From Clostridium sp. CF012 (GTDB lineage: Bacteria > Bacillota > Clostridia > Clostridiales > Clostridiaceae): 64,000 nucleotides of DNA. Shown one piece after another: positions 45,896 to 54,592 of the stretch (positions are counted from its first letter, which is position 1; every line of letters begins with the position of its first letter). Made by a program: the position numbers and the translations under genes. The stretch covers positions 248,001-312,000 of the forward strand of contig NZ_JAHLEF010000003.1 of assembly GCF_018861755.1 (NCBI RefSeq), read 5' to 3'. The notes under the pieces were generated by a model that searched no databases, had not been told where the DNA came from, and saw only the letters and a list, made by a program, of their open reading frames with translations.

Positions 45896-47248
45896 ATGAG
45901 TTCTAATCAAAAGTCTTTACTATTCCAATATGATGGCACACCTTCACTTAAAGAAATTATACCGCTCGGCATGCAGCACGTTGTTGCTATGATTGTAGGG
46001 TGTGTTACACCCGCTCTGATAATTGCTGGAGTTGCAAACCTTACTGCTGCCGACAAGATTTTGCTTGTACAATCTTCACTTTTTTTTGCTGGTATAGCAA
46101 CCTTAATTCAAATTTTTCCACTGGGCAAGGTCATTGGTTCTCGGCTACCTGTAATTATGGGAGTAAGTTTTGCATATGTTCCAACCCTGGCTGCTATTAC
46201 CGGTGAATTTAATATCGCTACGGTTTTTGGGGCCCAAATAATAGGTGGTTTAGTTTCTATAATTTTCGGAATATTCTTGAAGAAACTTATAAAATTCTTT
46301 CCACCACTTGTTACTGGTACAGTTATATTCTCCATAGGATTATCCCTGTATTCAGTTGCTATTAAATATATAGCTGGTGGCGTTGGTTCTGCAACTTTCG
46401 GCTCTCCTAAAAACTGGGCTGTTGCTCTAATAACACTTGGTGTTGTAATGTTTTTAAATTTCTTTACAAAAGGAAATCTCAAACTAGCGTCTATTTTAAT
46501 AGGCATGATAGTAGGCTATGTTATTTCTATATTTCTTGGAATGGTATCCTTTGATGCGGTGACTTCAGCCGGACTTTTTCAAGCTCCAAAACTTTTACAC
46601 TTTGGTATAAGCTTTAATACTACAGCTATAATATCTATGGCTATAATGTACATTGTAAATTCTGTTCAAGCTATAGGCGATTTATCAGCTACAACAGGTG
46701 GAGGTATGGATAGAAATCCTACTCATAAAGAGCTTTCCGGTGGTATTATTGGAAACGGATTTTCTAGTATAATTGGTGCACTATTTGGTTGTATGCCAAC
46801 CGCAACATATAGTCAAAACGTTGGTATAGTAATTACAAATAAAGTTATCAATAAGTGGGTATTTGCTTTTGCTTCTTTTGTTGTAATTTTATCAGGTCTT
46901 ATTCCTAAATTTGCTTCATTGCTTACAACTATTCCTCAATGTGTTCTTGGTGGAGCGACAATCTCTGTTTTTGCCACAATAACAATGACAGGAGTTAAAA
47001 TGATTGCTTCAAATGACCTTACAATGAGAAATTCAGCGGTGGTAGGTATTGCAATTGCACTAGGTATAGGTATTGTTGAAGTTCCTAATGCATTTGCTCT
47101 ATTCCCAACATGGTTTATATCTATATTTGGGAAATCATCCATTGTTGTTACAACATTAGTTGCTATAGCACTGAATCTTATCTTACCTAAAGATAATGCT
47201 GAATCTGCTGTTATTAGCAATGATAAAAGTAAATCAAAAAGTGCTTAA
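45896..47248 (+). CDS. NCS2 xanthine/urate-type permease, second copy
   Basis: 450 aa, about fourteen membrane segments. NSVQAIGDLSATTGGGMDR and PTATYSQNVGIVITNK are NCS2 motifs of the xanthine/urate branch. It starts 27 nt after carbamate kinase and so is co-transcribed with it. The protein differs widely from the 43475-44848 permease, so the two may take up different purines. A bidirectional terminator follows. Confidence 0.87.
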   Translation: MSSNQKSLLFQYDGTPSLKEIIPLGMQHVVAMIVGCVTPALIIAGVANLTAADKILLVQSSLFFAGIATLIQIFPLGKVIGSRLPVIMGVSFAYVPTLAAITGEFNIATVFGAQIIGGLVSIIFGIFLKKLIKFFPPLVTGTVIFSIGLSLYSVAIKYIAGGVGSATFGSPKNWAVALITLGVVMFLNFFTKGNLKLASILIGMIVGYVISIFLGMVSFDAVTSAGLFQAPKLLHFGISFNTTAIISMAIMYIVNSVQAIGDLSATTGGGMDRNPTHKELSGGIIGNGFSSIIGALFGCMPTATYSQNVGIVITNKVINKWVFAFASFVVILSGLIPKFASLLTTIPQCVLGGATISVFATITMTGVKMIASNDLTMRNSAVVGIAIALGIGIVEVPNAFALFPTWFISIFGKSSIVVTTLVAIALNLILPKDNAESAVISNDKSKSKSA

Positions 47249-47274
47249 AAAGATTAAGTAACTTTTATACAAAT

Positions 47275-47316
47275 AAAAAAACAATTCGCTTATCATCTAA
47301 AGCGAATTGTTTTTTT
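47275..47316. terminator. Bidirectional terminator between convergent permease genes
   Basis: Perfect 17-bp arms (AAAAAAACAATTCGCTT and complement) with an 8-nt loop, A and T runs at the ends. It serves the rightward gene ending at 47248 and the leftward gene ending at 47347. Confidence 0.9.
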
Positions 47317-47346
47317 ATTTCTGCTATATTATTTGTAATATCTTTA

Positions 47347-48705
47347 TTATTTATTCCAACCAGTAAAAAACAATTTAAGAATAAACAATACTGCCAAAAT
47401 ATAAATTACAACTGAAACTTTCTTCCTTTTACTAGCATCTCTAGTAAATATATTGTTTATGATGTTTAACACTGCATAGGAAAGAATTCCTATAGTTAAC
47501 CCGTCTCCTATACTATAAGTTAGTGGCATTAATGAGATTGTTAAGAAAGCAGGAATGCCCTCTGTAAAATCACTGAAATCTATCTTAACTATACTTTCCA
47601 TCATAAAATATCCTACAATTATTAGTGCTGGTGCAGTTGCGCAGGATGGAATTGCAATAAATAGTGGTGAAAAGAACATTGCTACTAAGAATAATATCCC
47701 TGTTACAACGGAAGCAAGTCCAGTCCTAGCGCCTTCTGCAAATCCCGCTGCACTTTCTACATAAGTGGTTACAGTTGAAGTCCCAAGGAAGGCTCCCGCT
47801 GTAGTACCTACGGCGTCTACCAGTAGCGCACGTCCACAATTTTTCACGTTACCATCTTTATCAACCATTCCAACTTTTGAAGCAACTCCTACTAAAGTTC
47901 CTACAGTATCAAAAAAATCAACAAATAAGAAGGTTAACATTATTACTAAAAATTCTAATATCCTAGTTGTATCCTTTAAGTATGAAAAATCCAGTTTATT
48001 TGCAATTGGAGCTATTGATTCAAATTTAAATATACCTTTTGGTGTGCCTATTTTTAAAGCTGCCGCTGCTTCTGGTGATGTTATTGCAAACAACCAAGCC
48101 AGTAGGGTGCTTGCAACTATTCCCCATAAAATAGCTCCTCTAATTTTTTTCTTTGATAAAACTACAATTATAATTACCCCTATTACAGTTATTAATACCG
48201 TAGGAGATGTAAAATTACCCATAGATACCTTTGTTGCTTCATTAGTAACTACTATACCAGCATCTACAAACCCAATAAAAGCAATGAAAAGTCCAATACC
48301 TGCGGTAACCGCTAATTTTAAAGTTGTTGGTATAGCGTTAACTACTGCTTCTCTCACACTAGTTAGTGATAATATAATAAAAATAACACCTTCTACAAAG
48401 ACAGCTGCCAATGCTACTTGCCATGGAACTTTCATTCCAATTACTACAGTATAAGCAAAGTATGCATTGAGTCCCATTCCAGATGCTAGTGCAAAAGGTA
48501 GATTTGCATATAATCCCATAGCTATAGTAGTAAGTCCTGCTGTTAAACAAGTTACTGTTACTACAGCCCCAACCGACATTCCTGTAGCTCCTAAAATGTT
48601 AGCATTAACTGCAATAATATAGGCCATGGTTAAAAATGTCGTTATCCCTCCAATAACTTCTTTTCTTACGTCACTTCCATTTTCTTTAATCTTAAAGTAT
48701 TCCAT
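47347..48705 (-). CDS. AzgA-type adenine/guanine/hypoxanthine permease
   Basis: 452 aa, twelve or more membrane segments. The N-terminus FKIKENGSDVRKEVIGGI and TFLTMAYIIAVNANIL, then LFVDFFDTVGTLVGVA and STVTTYVESAAGFAEGARTG, are diagnostic of AzgA/PbuG-PbuO permeases. It imports adenine, guanine or hypoxanthine, feeding the deaminases downstream in the island. The leader is only about 70 bp, too short for a standard purine riboswitch. GGGGGG precedes the ATG. Confidence 0.93.
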   Translation of the reverse strand: MEYFKIKENGSDVRKEVIGGITTFLTMAYIIAVNANILGATGMSVGAVVTVTCLTAGLTTIAMGLYANLPFALASGMGLNAYFAYTVVIGMKVPWQVALAAVFVEGVIFIILSLTSVREAVVNAIPTTLKLAVTAGIGLFIAFIGFVDAGIVVTNEATKVSMGNFTSPTVLITVIGVIIIVVLSKKKIRGAILWGIVASTLLAWLFAITSPEAAAALKIGTPKGIFKFESIAPIANKLDFSYLKDTTRILEFLVIMLTFLFVDFFDTVGTLVGVASKVGMVDKDGNVKNCGRALLVDAVGTTAGAFLGTSTVTTYVESAAGFAEGARTGLASVVTGILFLVAMFFSPLFIAIPSCATAPALIIVGYFMMESIVKIDFSDFTEGIPAFLTISLMPLTYSIGDGLTIGILSYAVLNIINNIFTRDASKRKKVSVVIYILAVLFILKLFFTGWNK

Positions 48706-48734
48706 TAGTTCCCCCCATGTTTTTTATTATTAAC

Positions 48735-48761
48735 TTGCACTAGGAGTTACTCCTAGTGCAA
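48735..48761 (-). terminator. Hairpin after the second hydroxylase operon
   Basis: Perfect 12-bp arms (TTGCACTAGGAG and complement) with a 3-nt loop, 18 bp past the stop at 48779. Read leftward the tail GTTAATAATAAAA is a weak T tract. It could equally sit at the promoter of the AzgA gene. Confidence 0.6.
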
Positions 48762-48778
48762 AATTAAAACATTTTATT

Positions 48779-49273
48779 CTAGTCCTCATGCTTACAATTG
48801 TTGCAATGGTGTTTTTTAGTTTTTTCTACAGCATTTAATATATTTTCATAACCGGTACAACGGCAAAGATTACCGGAAAGTTGTTTTTTAATTTCATCTG
48901 TGGAATACTCTTTGTTATCTTCAATAATAGGCACGGCTGACATAACAAATCCACAGGTACAAAACCCACATTGCACAGCTCCTTCATCAATAAATGCTTC
49001 TTGGATATCTGATATATTTCCCTCAGAATCCATAAGGCCCTCAACTGTACGAATTTCCTTACCTTCTGCCCAAATTGCAAGATAAATACAAGAATCAAAA
49101 GCTTCACCATCAATAAGAACAGTACAAGCTCCACATTCTCCAACCTCGCAACCTTTTTTAACACTCGTAAGGCCTAGCTGATTTCTCAGAACATCCGTAA
49201 GTGACTCTCTGTCATCTATCATAATTTGTTTAGCTTCACCATTTACTGTGCAGTTTAAAATTCCATTAGCCAT
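48779..49273 (-). CDS. xdhC: Xanthine dehydrogenase 2Fe-2S subunit with extra cysteines
   Basis: 164 aa. Ferredoxin-domain Cys42, 47, 50 and 62 (GCEVGECGAC) and helical-domain Cys102, 105, 137 and 139 are all present. Two oddities: the usual CTPG is CTCG, giving an additional Cys107, and the C-terminus ends KKHHCNNCKHED, a His-His-Cys-x2-Cys group not typical of the family. It overlaps the FAD-subunit gene by 8 nt. It is the last gene of the five-gene operon starting at 54493. Confidence 0.92.
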   Translation of the reverse strand: MANGILNCTVNGEAKQIMIDDRESLTDVLRNQLGLTSVKKGCEVGECGACTVLIDGEAFDSCIYLAIWAEGKEIRTVEGLMDSEGNISDIQEAFIDEGAVQCGFCTCGFVMSAVPIIEDNKEYSTDEIKKQLSGNLCRCTGYENILNAVEKTKKHHCNNCKHED

Positions 49274-50153
49274 TGATTACGCCTCCCGATTTTCTTATTG
49301 ACTCCTTTAAGGCCCGTTTGCTGAGTTCGCATACAAGCTGAATACGGAAGTCTTTAGATGCACGCCAAGAAGAACGAGGATTAACTTCACTTTTTGCTAC
49401 TTCTGCAAAAATATTAAGCATTTCCTCAGAAATTTTCATTCCCTTTATAGCTTCTTCAGCCCTGTGGCATCTCATGGGCACTGGACCTGCAACACCAAAA
49501 GCAAGATGTACATCTTCAATAGTAGCTTTATCTGCGCTAAGTTTGCAAGTTACACTGCATCCAAGGGTTGCAATGTCCATTGCATTACGCATAGCATATT
49601 TAATATAATTACCTGTAAAATTCTCGTAATTTTCTTTTGTAATATAGATAGCTGTAAGTAATTCGCCAACTTTCAGACTGACTTTTCCTGGTCCTACATA
49701 GTACTCTGAAATAGGAATAACGCGCACACCAGTAGGTCCTTCGATTTGGAGTTTAGCATTTAGTGCAAATAACGTGGATGCACTATCTGCGCTTGTAACT
49801 CCATTTGATATATTACCCCCAATTGTTCCTATGTTTCTTAATTGTGGCCCTCCTATATCATCAACAGCTTCTCCAAGTATTGGAATATATTTTTGAATAA
49901 TCTCATTTTTTGTTATATGTGAAAAACTAGTAAGGGCACCTATCTTTATACTACCATCTTCACTAAGTGTTATTCCTCTTAGCTCTTTTATTCCATAAAT
50001 ACTTACAAGGGAGCACCCTGCAATCTTTCCATGACGAATACTGATAAGTACATCACTTCCGCCTGCAATAATTACGGCTTTAGGCTCCAGTGTAAGATGA
50101 TCTATTGCATCCTTAACCGAAGTTGCCTGATATATTTTTTCTATATCATACAT
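49266..50153 (-). CDS. xdhB: Xanthine dehydrogenase FAD-binding subunit
   Basis: 295 aa. FAD motifs VIIAGGSDVLISIRHG (about 29-44) and QLRNIGTIGGNISNG (about 104-118) are intact, with a C-terminal CO dehydrogenase flavoprotein domain. It starts 19 nt after the Mo subunit stop with GGAGG. E. coli XdhABC has the same subunit types, which is why the xdhABC names are used for this set. Confidence 0.92.
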   Translation of the reverse strand: MYDIEKIYQATSVKDAIDHLTLEPKAVIIAGGSDVLISIRHGKIAGCSLVSIYGIKELRGITLSEDGSIKIGALTSFSHITKNEIIQKYIPILGEAVDDIGGPQLRNIGTIGGNISNGVTSADSASTLFALNAKLQIEGPTGVRVIPISEYYVGPGKVSLKVGELLTAIYITKENYENFTGNYIKYAMRNAMDIATLGCSVTCKLSADKATIEDVHLAFGVAGPVPMRCHRAEEAIKGMKISEEMLNIFAEVAKSEVNPRSSWRASKDFRIQLVCELSKRALKESIRKSGGVING

Positions 50154-50172
50154 TGTTATTTCGCCTCCATGT

Positions 50173-52452
50173 TTATATCAAATTTTCCTTTTTAAATTTT
50201 TCTACAAGTCTTTGTGGAGTTAGTGGAGCCTTATTGAACTTAACTCCTGTGGCATGCAGCAGTGCATTTCTAATTGCAGGTGCAACAGGAATCGCAGGTG
50301 GTTCTCCTAGCGCCTTATTACCAAAAGGCCCTGACACATCATAGGTTTCTACAAACTGTGCTTCTAAATGCGGTGTATCCATAATAGTTGGAAGCTTATA
50401 GTCAAGTAGATTATCATTGAGCATTCTACCTGTCTTTTCATCAAATAAAAGCTGCTCAGTTAACCCATAACCCAGGCTCATACTCATGCCACCATGCACC
50501 TGTCCTGCAGCAAGTACAGGATTAAGAATTGTACCACTATCATGAACATTAATAACTTTAATAACTTTAATTTTGCCCACAGGGATGTCAACTTCAACTT
50601 CAACAAAACATACTCCAAAGGCAAATGTATTTGATTTGCATTGGTTTGTTACCTCTGATGTAATGTGGACAGATTTTTCTGTATTATAAAGTGCATGCAT
50701 GGAAACTTCTTTAAGTGAGGCTAAAATCTCACCTGTTTCTTTTTCTACAATATTATTGTCTTTAAGATCAAGGTTGCCTATAGGAAGTCTTAACATGAAA
50801 TTCGCATGTTCTATTATTTTTGCTTTAAGTTCCAAAGCAGCTTTTTTAGCAGCCATACCTGATACATAAGATTGCCTCGATGCATAGGCCCCTGTGTCAA
50901 AGGGTGTAATATCAGTATCTTGAGTTGATATAATGTGTACGTTTTCAGAAGGAATGCCTAGCACTTCTGATACCATTTGTGTAAATACCGTATCTGCTCC
51001 TTGACCTATCTCTGTGGCACCCATTTGAACTTGCACAGATCCATCTTGATTAAGCACAATCCTACAAGCTGCCGTTTCTAGTGATATGGGGAACACCCCT
51101 ACTGCATAACTAAATATCCCCATACCAACACCGCGCCTTACAGGACCTGTTTGATTTTGATATTCTATAAGTTTATTATCCCAATCAATATATTTTCTGC
51201 CTTTTTCAATGCATTCTACAAGACCATTACTATTACATTTAACCTGATTATCAACAAACCCTAGCTTCATGGCGTTAAGTTTTCTCATTTCTATCTTGTC
51301 GACACCCAGTTTTGTTGCTACATCATCAACATGAGATTCAAGAGCAAAAGTGATTTGTGGTATACCATAACCACGCATAGCACCAGATGCTGGCATATTT
51401 GTATACACTGAGTACATATCACCTTTAGTTGCAACTTCATCATGATATATCTGTTTAAATGCATGCCCTGCTTTATTTGTCACACTATGTCCATGAGATG
51501 CATAAGCCCCTTTGTTACCATACATTTCTAACTTTCTAGCAACAAAACGTCCATTAGCTCTTACATAGCTTTTAATTTTAATTTTCATAGCGGTACGAAG
51601 ACGAGTATTAACAAAATCTTCTTCTCTTGAAATATCTAGTTTAACACATCTGCCGCCAATAGCCTGGCACAAAAATGCATTAAGTGGCTCATAAAGAACC
51701 TCTTGTTTATTACCAAATCCTCCACCTATATATGGTTTAATAACTCTAATTTTCCCCCAATCAATACCAAGAGCTTGCCCAATTACACGGCGTGCAATAT
51801 GAGGAATTTGAGTTGATGATACCACAACCAATCTTTTACCCTCAGCATAGGCATAGGATATTGGATTTTCAAGATGACAATGTTTAACGGGAGAAAGTTC
51901 ATACTCTCCTTCAAAAACAATGAGTCCCTCTTCTTTTATAGCATTATCATAATTACCAATTTCATAACTTGTGTGTGCAAGAATATTGCCCGGATACTCC
52001 TCATGAATTATTTTTGCTCCTTCTTTTAAAGCAGATTCAATAGAAATCAAGGGCTCATATTCCTCGTATTCAACTTTTATAAGATTAATAGCTCTTGTGG
52101 CAATTACACTATCCGTAGCCACTACTGCTGCTATATCGTCACCATAATATCTAACTATTTTATTTAGTAATTTCCTGTCTGCAATATCCATATGAGCAGG
52201 GTCTAGTGAATATGGATGCCCCGCTGTTGGATATTGAATATCAGGAACGTCAAAGCAAGTTACAATTTTCACAACTCCCTTTAGTTTCATGGCCTCTGAA
52301 ATATCAATAGCTTTAACAACGCCACTGGCAATAGTACTATGAAGAATTTTAGCAACAAGAGCATTATTTAATTTAAAATCATCTGTAAATTGTGCACGCC
52401 CAGTTACTTTATCAAAAGCATCAACCCTATTAATACTTTTTCCAATACTCAT
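50173..52452 (-). CDS. xdhA: Xanthine dehydrogenase molybdenum-binding subunit
   Basis: 759 aa. INRVDAFDKVTGRAQFTDDF at the N-terminus, IGGGFGNKQE, SGAMRGYGIPQ, GATEIGQGADTVFTQ and the catalytic Glu in KALGEPPAIPVAPAI are the standard molybdopterin contacts. The GEPP form is that of bona fide xanthine dehydrogenases. GGGGGA precedes the ATG. It follows a YheO-like regulator by 37 nt and an 8-oxoguanine deaminase-like gene, consistent with purine oxidation. Confidence 0.93.
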   Translation of the reverse strand: MSIGKSINRVDAFDKVTGRAQFTDDFKLNNALVAKILHSTIASGVVKAIDISEAMKLKGVVKIVTCFDVPDIQYPTAGHPYSLDPAHMDIADRKLLNKIVRYYGDDIAAVVATDSVIATRAINLIKVEYEEYEPLISIESALKEGAKIIHEEYPGNILAHTSYEIGNYDNAIKEEGLIVFEGEYELSPVKHCHLENPISYAYAEGKRLVVVSSTQIPHIARRVIGQALGIDWGKIRVIKPYIGGGFGNKQEVLYEPLNAFLCQAIGGRCVKLDISREEDFVNTRLRTAMKIKIKSYVRANGRFVARKLEMYGNKGAYASHGHSVTNKAGHAFKQIYHDEVATKGDMYSVYTNMPASGAMRGYGIPQITFALESHVDDVATKLGVDKIEMRKLNAMKLGFVDNQVKCNSNGLVECIEKGRKYIDWDNKLIEYQNQTGPVRRGVGMGIFSYAVGVFPISLETAACRIVLNQDGSVQVQMGATEIGQGADTVFTQMVSEVLGIPSENVHIISTQDTDITPFDTGAYASRQSYVSGMAAKKAALELKAKIIEHANFMLRLPIGNLDLKDNNIVEKETGEILASLKEVSMHALYNTEKSVHITSEVTNQCKSNTFAFGVCFVEVEVDIPVGKIKVIKVINVHDSGTILNPVLAAGQVHGGMSMSLGYGLTEQLLFDEKTGRMLNDNLLDYKLPTIMDTPHLEAQFVETYDVSGPFGNKALGEPPAIPVAPAIRNALLHATGVKFNKAPLTPQRLVEKFKKENLI

Positions 52453-52489
52453 CTTGTTCCCCCTTATATAATTATAGAAATATGAGCTT

Positions 52490-53116
52490 TTATTTTATAT
52501 AGTTATATATACTAAATTTAGATATACCGAAATATTCTGAAATTTTATCACCTGACTTTGTTATAAGAAACGCTCCAGCTTCATTTAAAAACTGTATAGC
52601 TTTTATTTTATCTTCTTTATTCATAAGTGCAAGCGGCTTGCCAATTACCTTCACTGACTGCTCAATAAGATCATCCAATAAGTCATTTACATTTCGAGGA
52701 ATTTTTTCTAATTCACTACTTTCCTCTTGATGATTTAACAGGGATTTTATAGAATTTTCTGCTATAGTTAATTGTGTAATATCATAATTTATACAAAAAA
52801 TCCCTGTAGGTTCATTATTCTCATCTCTTATATAAATACTACTAGATTTGAGCACTCGGCCATCATGAGTTTTTGTTAAATAGCCTAGTGAATCTTTTGA
52901 ATCATGTTTTGCATTATTAAGCGCTTCTATTACAATATGAGATGCTCCATCACCTATTTTTCTATTGGTAACACGACCATTTTCTATGCTCATAATTGTA
53001 TTTTGTAAACTTTCAGCCTTTAAATCGTGTATAACCACTTCACAATCATTCCCAAAGTGTTGTACGATGCCCTTTGCTAACCTTTTTAAAAAATCTAAAT
53101 TCATATCATCTTTCAT
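52490..53116 (-). CDS. YheO/DauR-like transcriptional regulator (PAS plus HTH)
   Basis: 208 aa. The N-terminal YheO-like PAS domain (about 5-120) has FGNDCEVVIHDLKAE and SSSIYIRDENNEPTGIFCIN. The C-terminal HTH domain (about 145-208) has DKIKAIQFLNEAGAFLITKS and ISKFSIYNYIK. It is clearly paralogous to the regulator at 56612-57253. It lies inside the deaminase-xdhABC operon, which it probably controls. Ligand unknown; a purine is likely from context. Confidence 0.9.
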   Translation of the reverse strand: MKDDMNLDFLKRLAKGIVQHFGNDCEVVIHDLKAESLQNTIMSIENGRVTNRKIGDGASHIVIEALNNAKHDSKDSLGYLTKTHDGRVLKSSSIYIRDENNEPTGIFCINYDITQLTIAENSIKSLLNHQEESSELEKIPRNVNDLLDDLIEQSVKVIGKPLALMNKEDKIKAIQFLNEAGAFLITKSGDKISEYFGISKFSIYNYIK

Positions 53117-53134
53117 AATGCATCCTTCCTATAT

Positions 53135-54493
53135 TTAGCATCCGCTTATGAATTTTTTTGCCACAGTATCACTTTCATAATAGAGCTTCTCTTCATCAAT
53201 ATTTACAAGTATACCATTTTTTACTACAATCTTGCCATTTACAATTGTATAATCTACAGTCCCTTTATACCCCACAGTACTTAGTAATGATTTAGGATCT
53301 ATATCCGCACCTATAAGTTCTAGCCTGCTCGTATTTATCATAAATAAATCTGCTGCCATTCCAAGGTCTAATTTTCCAATATCATCCCTTCCCAGAACCT
53401 TTGCACTACCCTTTGTAGCTATTTTCAGTATATCATAGGCTGTGGGAGCATTTTTACCTGAGTTTAATCTGTGAAGTAAAAATGCAACTCTCATCTCTTC
53501 TAACATATTGGAGCCATCGTTGCTAGCACTCCCGTCAACTCCAAGCCCAACAGGTACATTGTACTTTAACATTTGTGGAACCTTTGCAATACCTGATGAT
53601 AATTTCATGTTAGATATGGGACAATGTGCAATCCCCGTCCCGGTGCTTGCAAGTAATTTTAGTTCCTCATCTGTAAAGTGAATACCGTGTGCAAACCACA
53701 CGTCAGAACCTAACCAACCCAAGCTTTCCATATACTGAAGTGGCCTCATGTTAAATTTTTCTAAAGTGAATTTTTCCTCATCCACTGTTTCTGCAAGATG
53801 TGTATGGAGTTTAACCCCAAGTTCTCTTGCAAGTTTTGCTGATTCACGCATTAAATCCCCTGTAACACTAAAGGGTGAGCAAGGAGCAAGGGCAACTTGA
53901 CTCATAGAAAAACGACTTTTGTCATGAAACTTTTTCACCAAGCGCTCACTGTCTTTTAAGATATTGTCAACAGATTGAACTACAGAATCTGGAGGAAGCC
54001 CACCATCCTTAATACTTAGAGACATACTTCCTCTTGATGCATACATTCTAATACCAAGTCTTTTTGCGGCCTCAAACTGGGTTTCAATGAGATTATTTTG
54101 ATGCTCTGGAAATACGTAGTGGTGATCAAAACAAGTTGTACAACCTGTTTTTAAAAGCTCCCCCATTCCACAAAGGGAGCTATACATAATAACATCACTA
54201 TTTATATTTTTCCATATCTCATACAAATATTTTAACCATGGAAATAATTCCATATTTTGAACCTGCGGGATATTTCTACTGAAAATTTGGTAAAGATGAT
54301 GATGTGTATTAATAAGTCCTGGATACACTACCATATTTGTAGCATCTATAACCTCATGAGCTGATTTAACGTCCTTGCCAATATATTTAATTTCACCATT
54401 TTCAATGTACATATTTATATTTTGGAATACATTGTCCTCATCATCACAGGTTACAAGGTACTTAATATTTTTTACAAGTATTGAATTTTCCAT
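53135..54493 (-). CDS. 8-oxoguanine deaminase-like amidohydrolase
   Basis: 452 aa of the TrzN/AtzB/SsnA branch. NTHHHLYQIFSRNIPQVQN, with HxH and the long aromatic loop after it, fits 8-oxoguanine deaminases. LHTHLAETVDEE, FAHGIHFTDEE and GLGVDGSASND supply the remaining His and Asp ligands. 8-Oxoguanine deaminase gives urate, which would feed directly into this island. It heads the operon with the YheO-like regulator and xdhABC. AGGAGA precedes the ATG. Another aminopurine substrate is possible. Confidence 0.85.
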   Translation of the reverse strand: MENSILVKNIKYLVTCDDEDNVFQNINMYIENGEIKYIGKDVKSAHEVIDATNMVVYPGLINTHHHLYQIFSRNIPQVQNMELFPWLKYLYEIWKNINSDVIMYSSLCGMGELLKTGCTTCFDHHYVFPEHQNNLIETQFEAAKRLGIRMYASRGSMSLSIKDGGLPPDSVVQSVDNILKDSERLVKKFHDKSRFSMSQVALAPCSPFSVTGDLMRESAKLARELGVKLHTHLAETVDEEKFTLEKFNMRPLQYMESLGWLGSDVWFAHGIHFTDEELKLLASTGTGIAHCPISNMKLSSGIAKVPQMLKYNVPVGLGVDGSASNDGSNMLEEMRVAFLLHRLNSGKNAPTAYDILKIATKGSAKVLGRDDIGKLDLGMAADLFMINTSRLELIGADIDPKSLLSTVGYKGTVDYTIVNGKIVVKNGILVNIDEEKLYYESDTVAKKFISGC

Positions 54494-54544
54494 AATATTC
54501 TCCTATAGTAATTATTAATTAATATTTAGTATACTTCTAAATTC

Positions 54545-54573
54545 AGTATCTCACCTCATAAATATTCTGTCAA
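54545..54573 (-). promoter_or_regulatory. Promoter of the deaminase-regulator-xdhABC operon
   Basis: Minus strand perfect -35 TTGACA (54568-54573), 17-bp spacer, -10 GATACT (54545-54550), followed by GAATTTA as in the ygeX promoter. No TTTGCAAA box is near, so its control may differ. It sits in the 99-bp gap after adenine deaminase. Confidence 0.65.
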
Positions 54574-54592
54574 TTGTATTTTAGAATATAAT

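Noticed and set aside
47765-48454. Rightward open frame of 229 codons opposite the AzgA-type permease gene
   Set aside because: Antisense to a clear membrane protein gene; the translation is a low-complexity Thr/Pro/Ala mix without any recognisable motif.
48706-48778. Possible purine riboswitch upstream of the AzgA-type permease
   Set aside because: The leader is about 70 nt and contains only the hairpin at 48735-48761; the conserved purine-riboswitch core with TCTACC was not found there.
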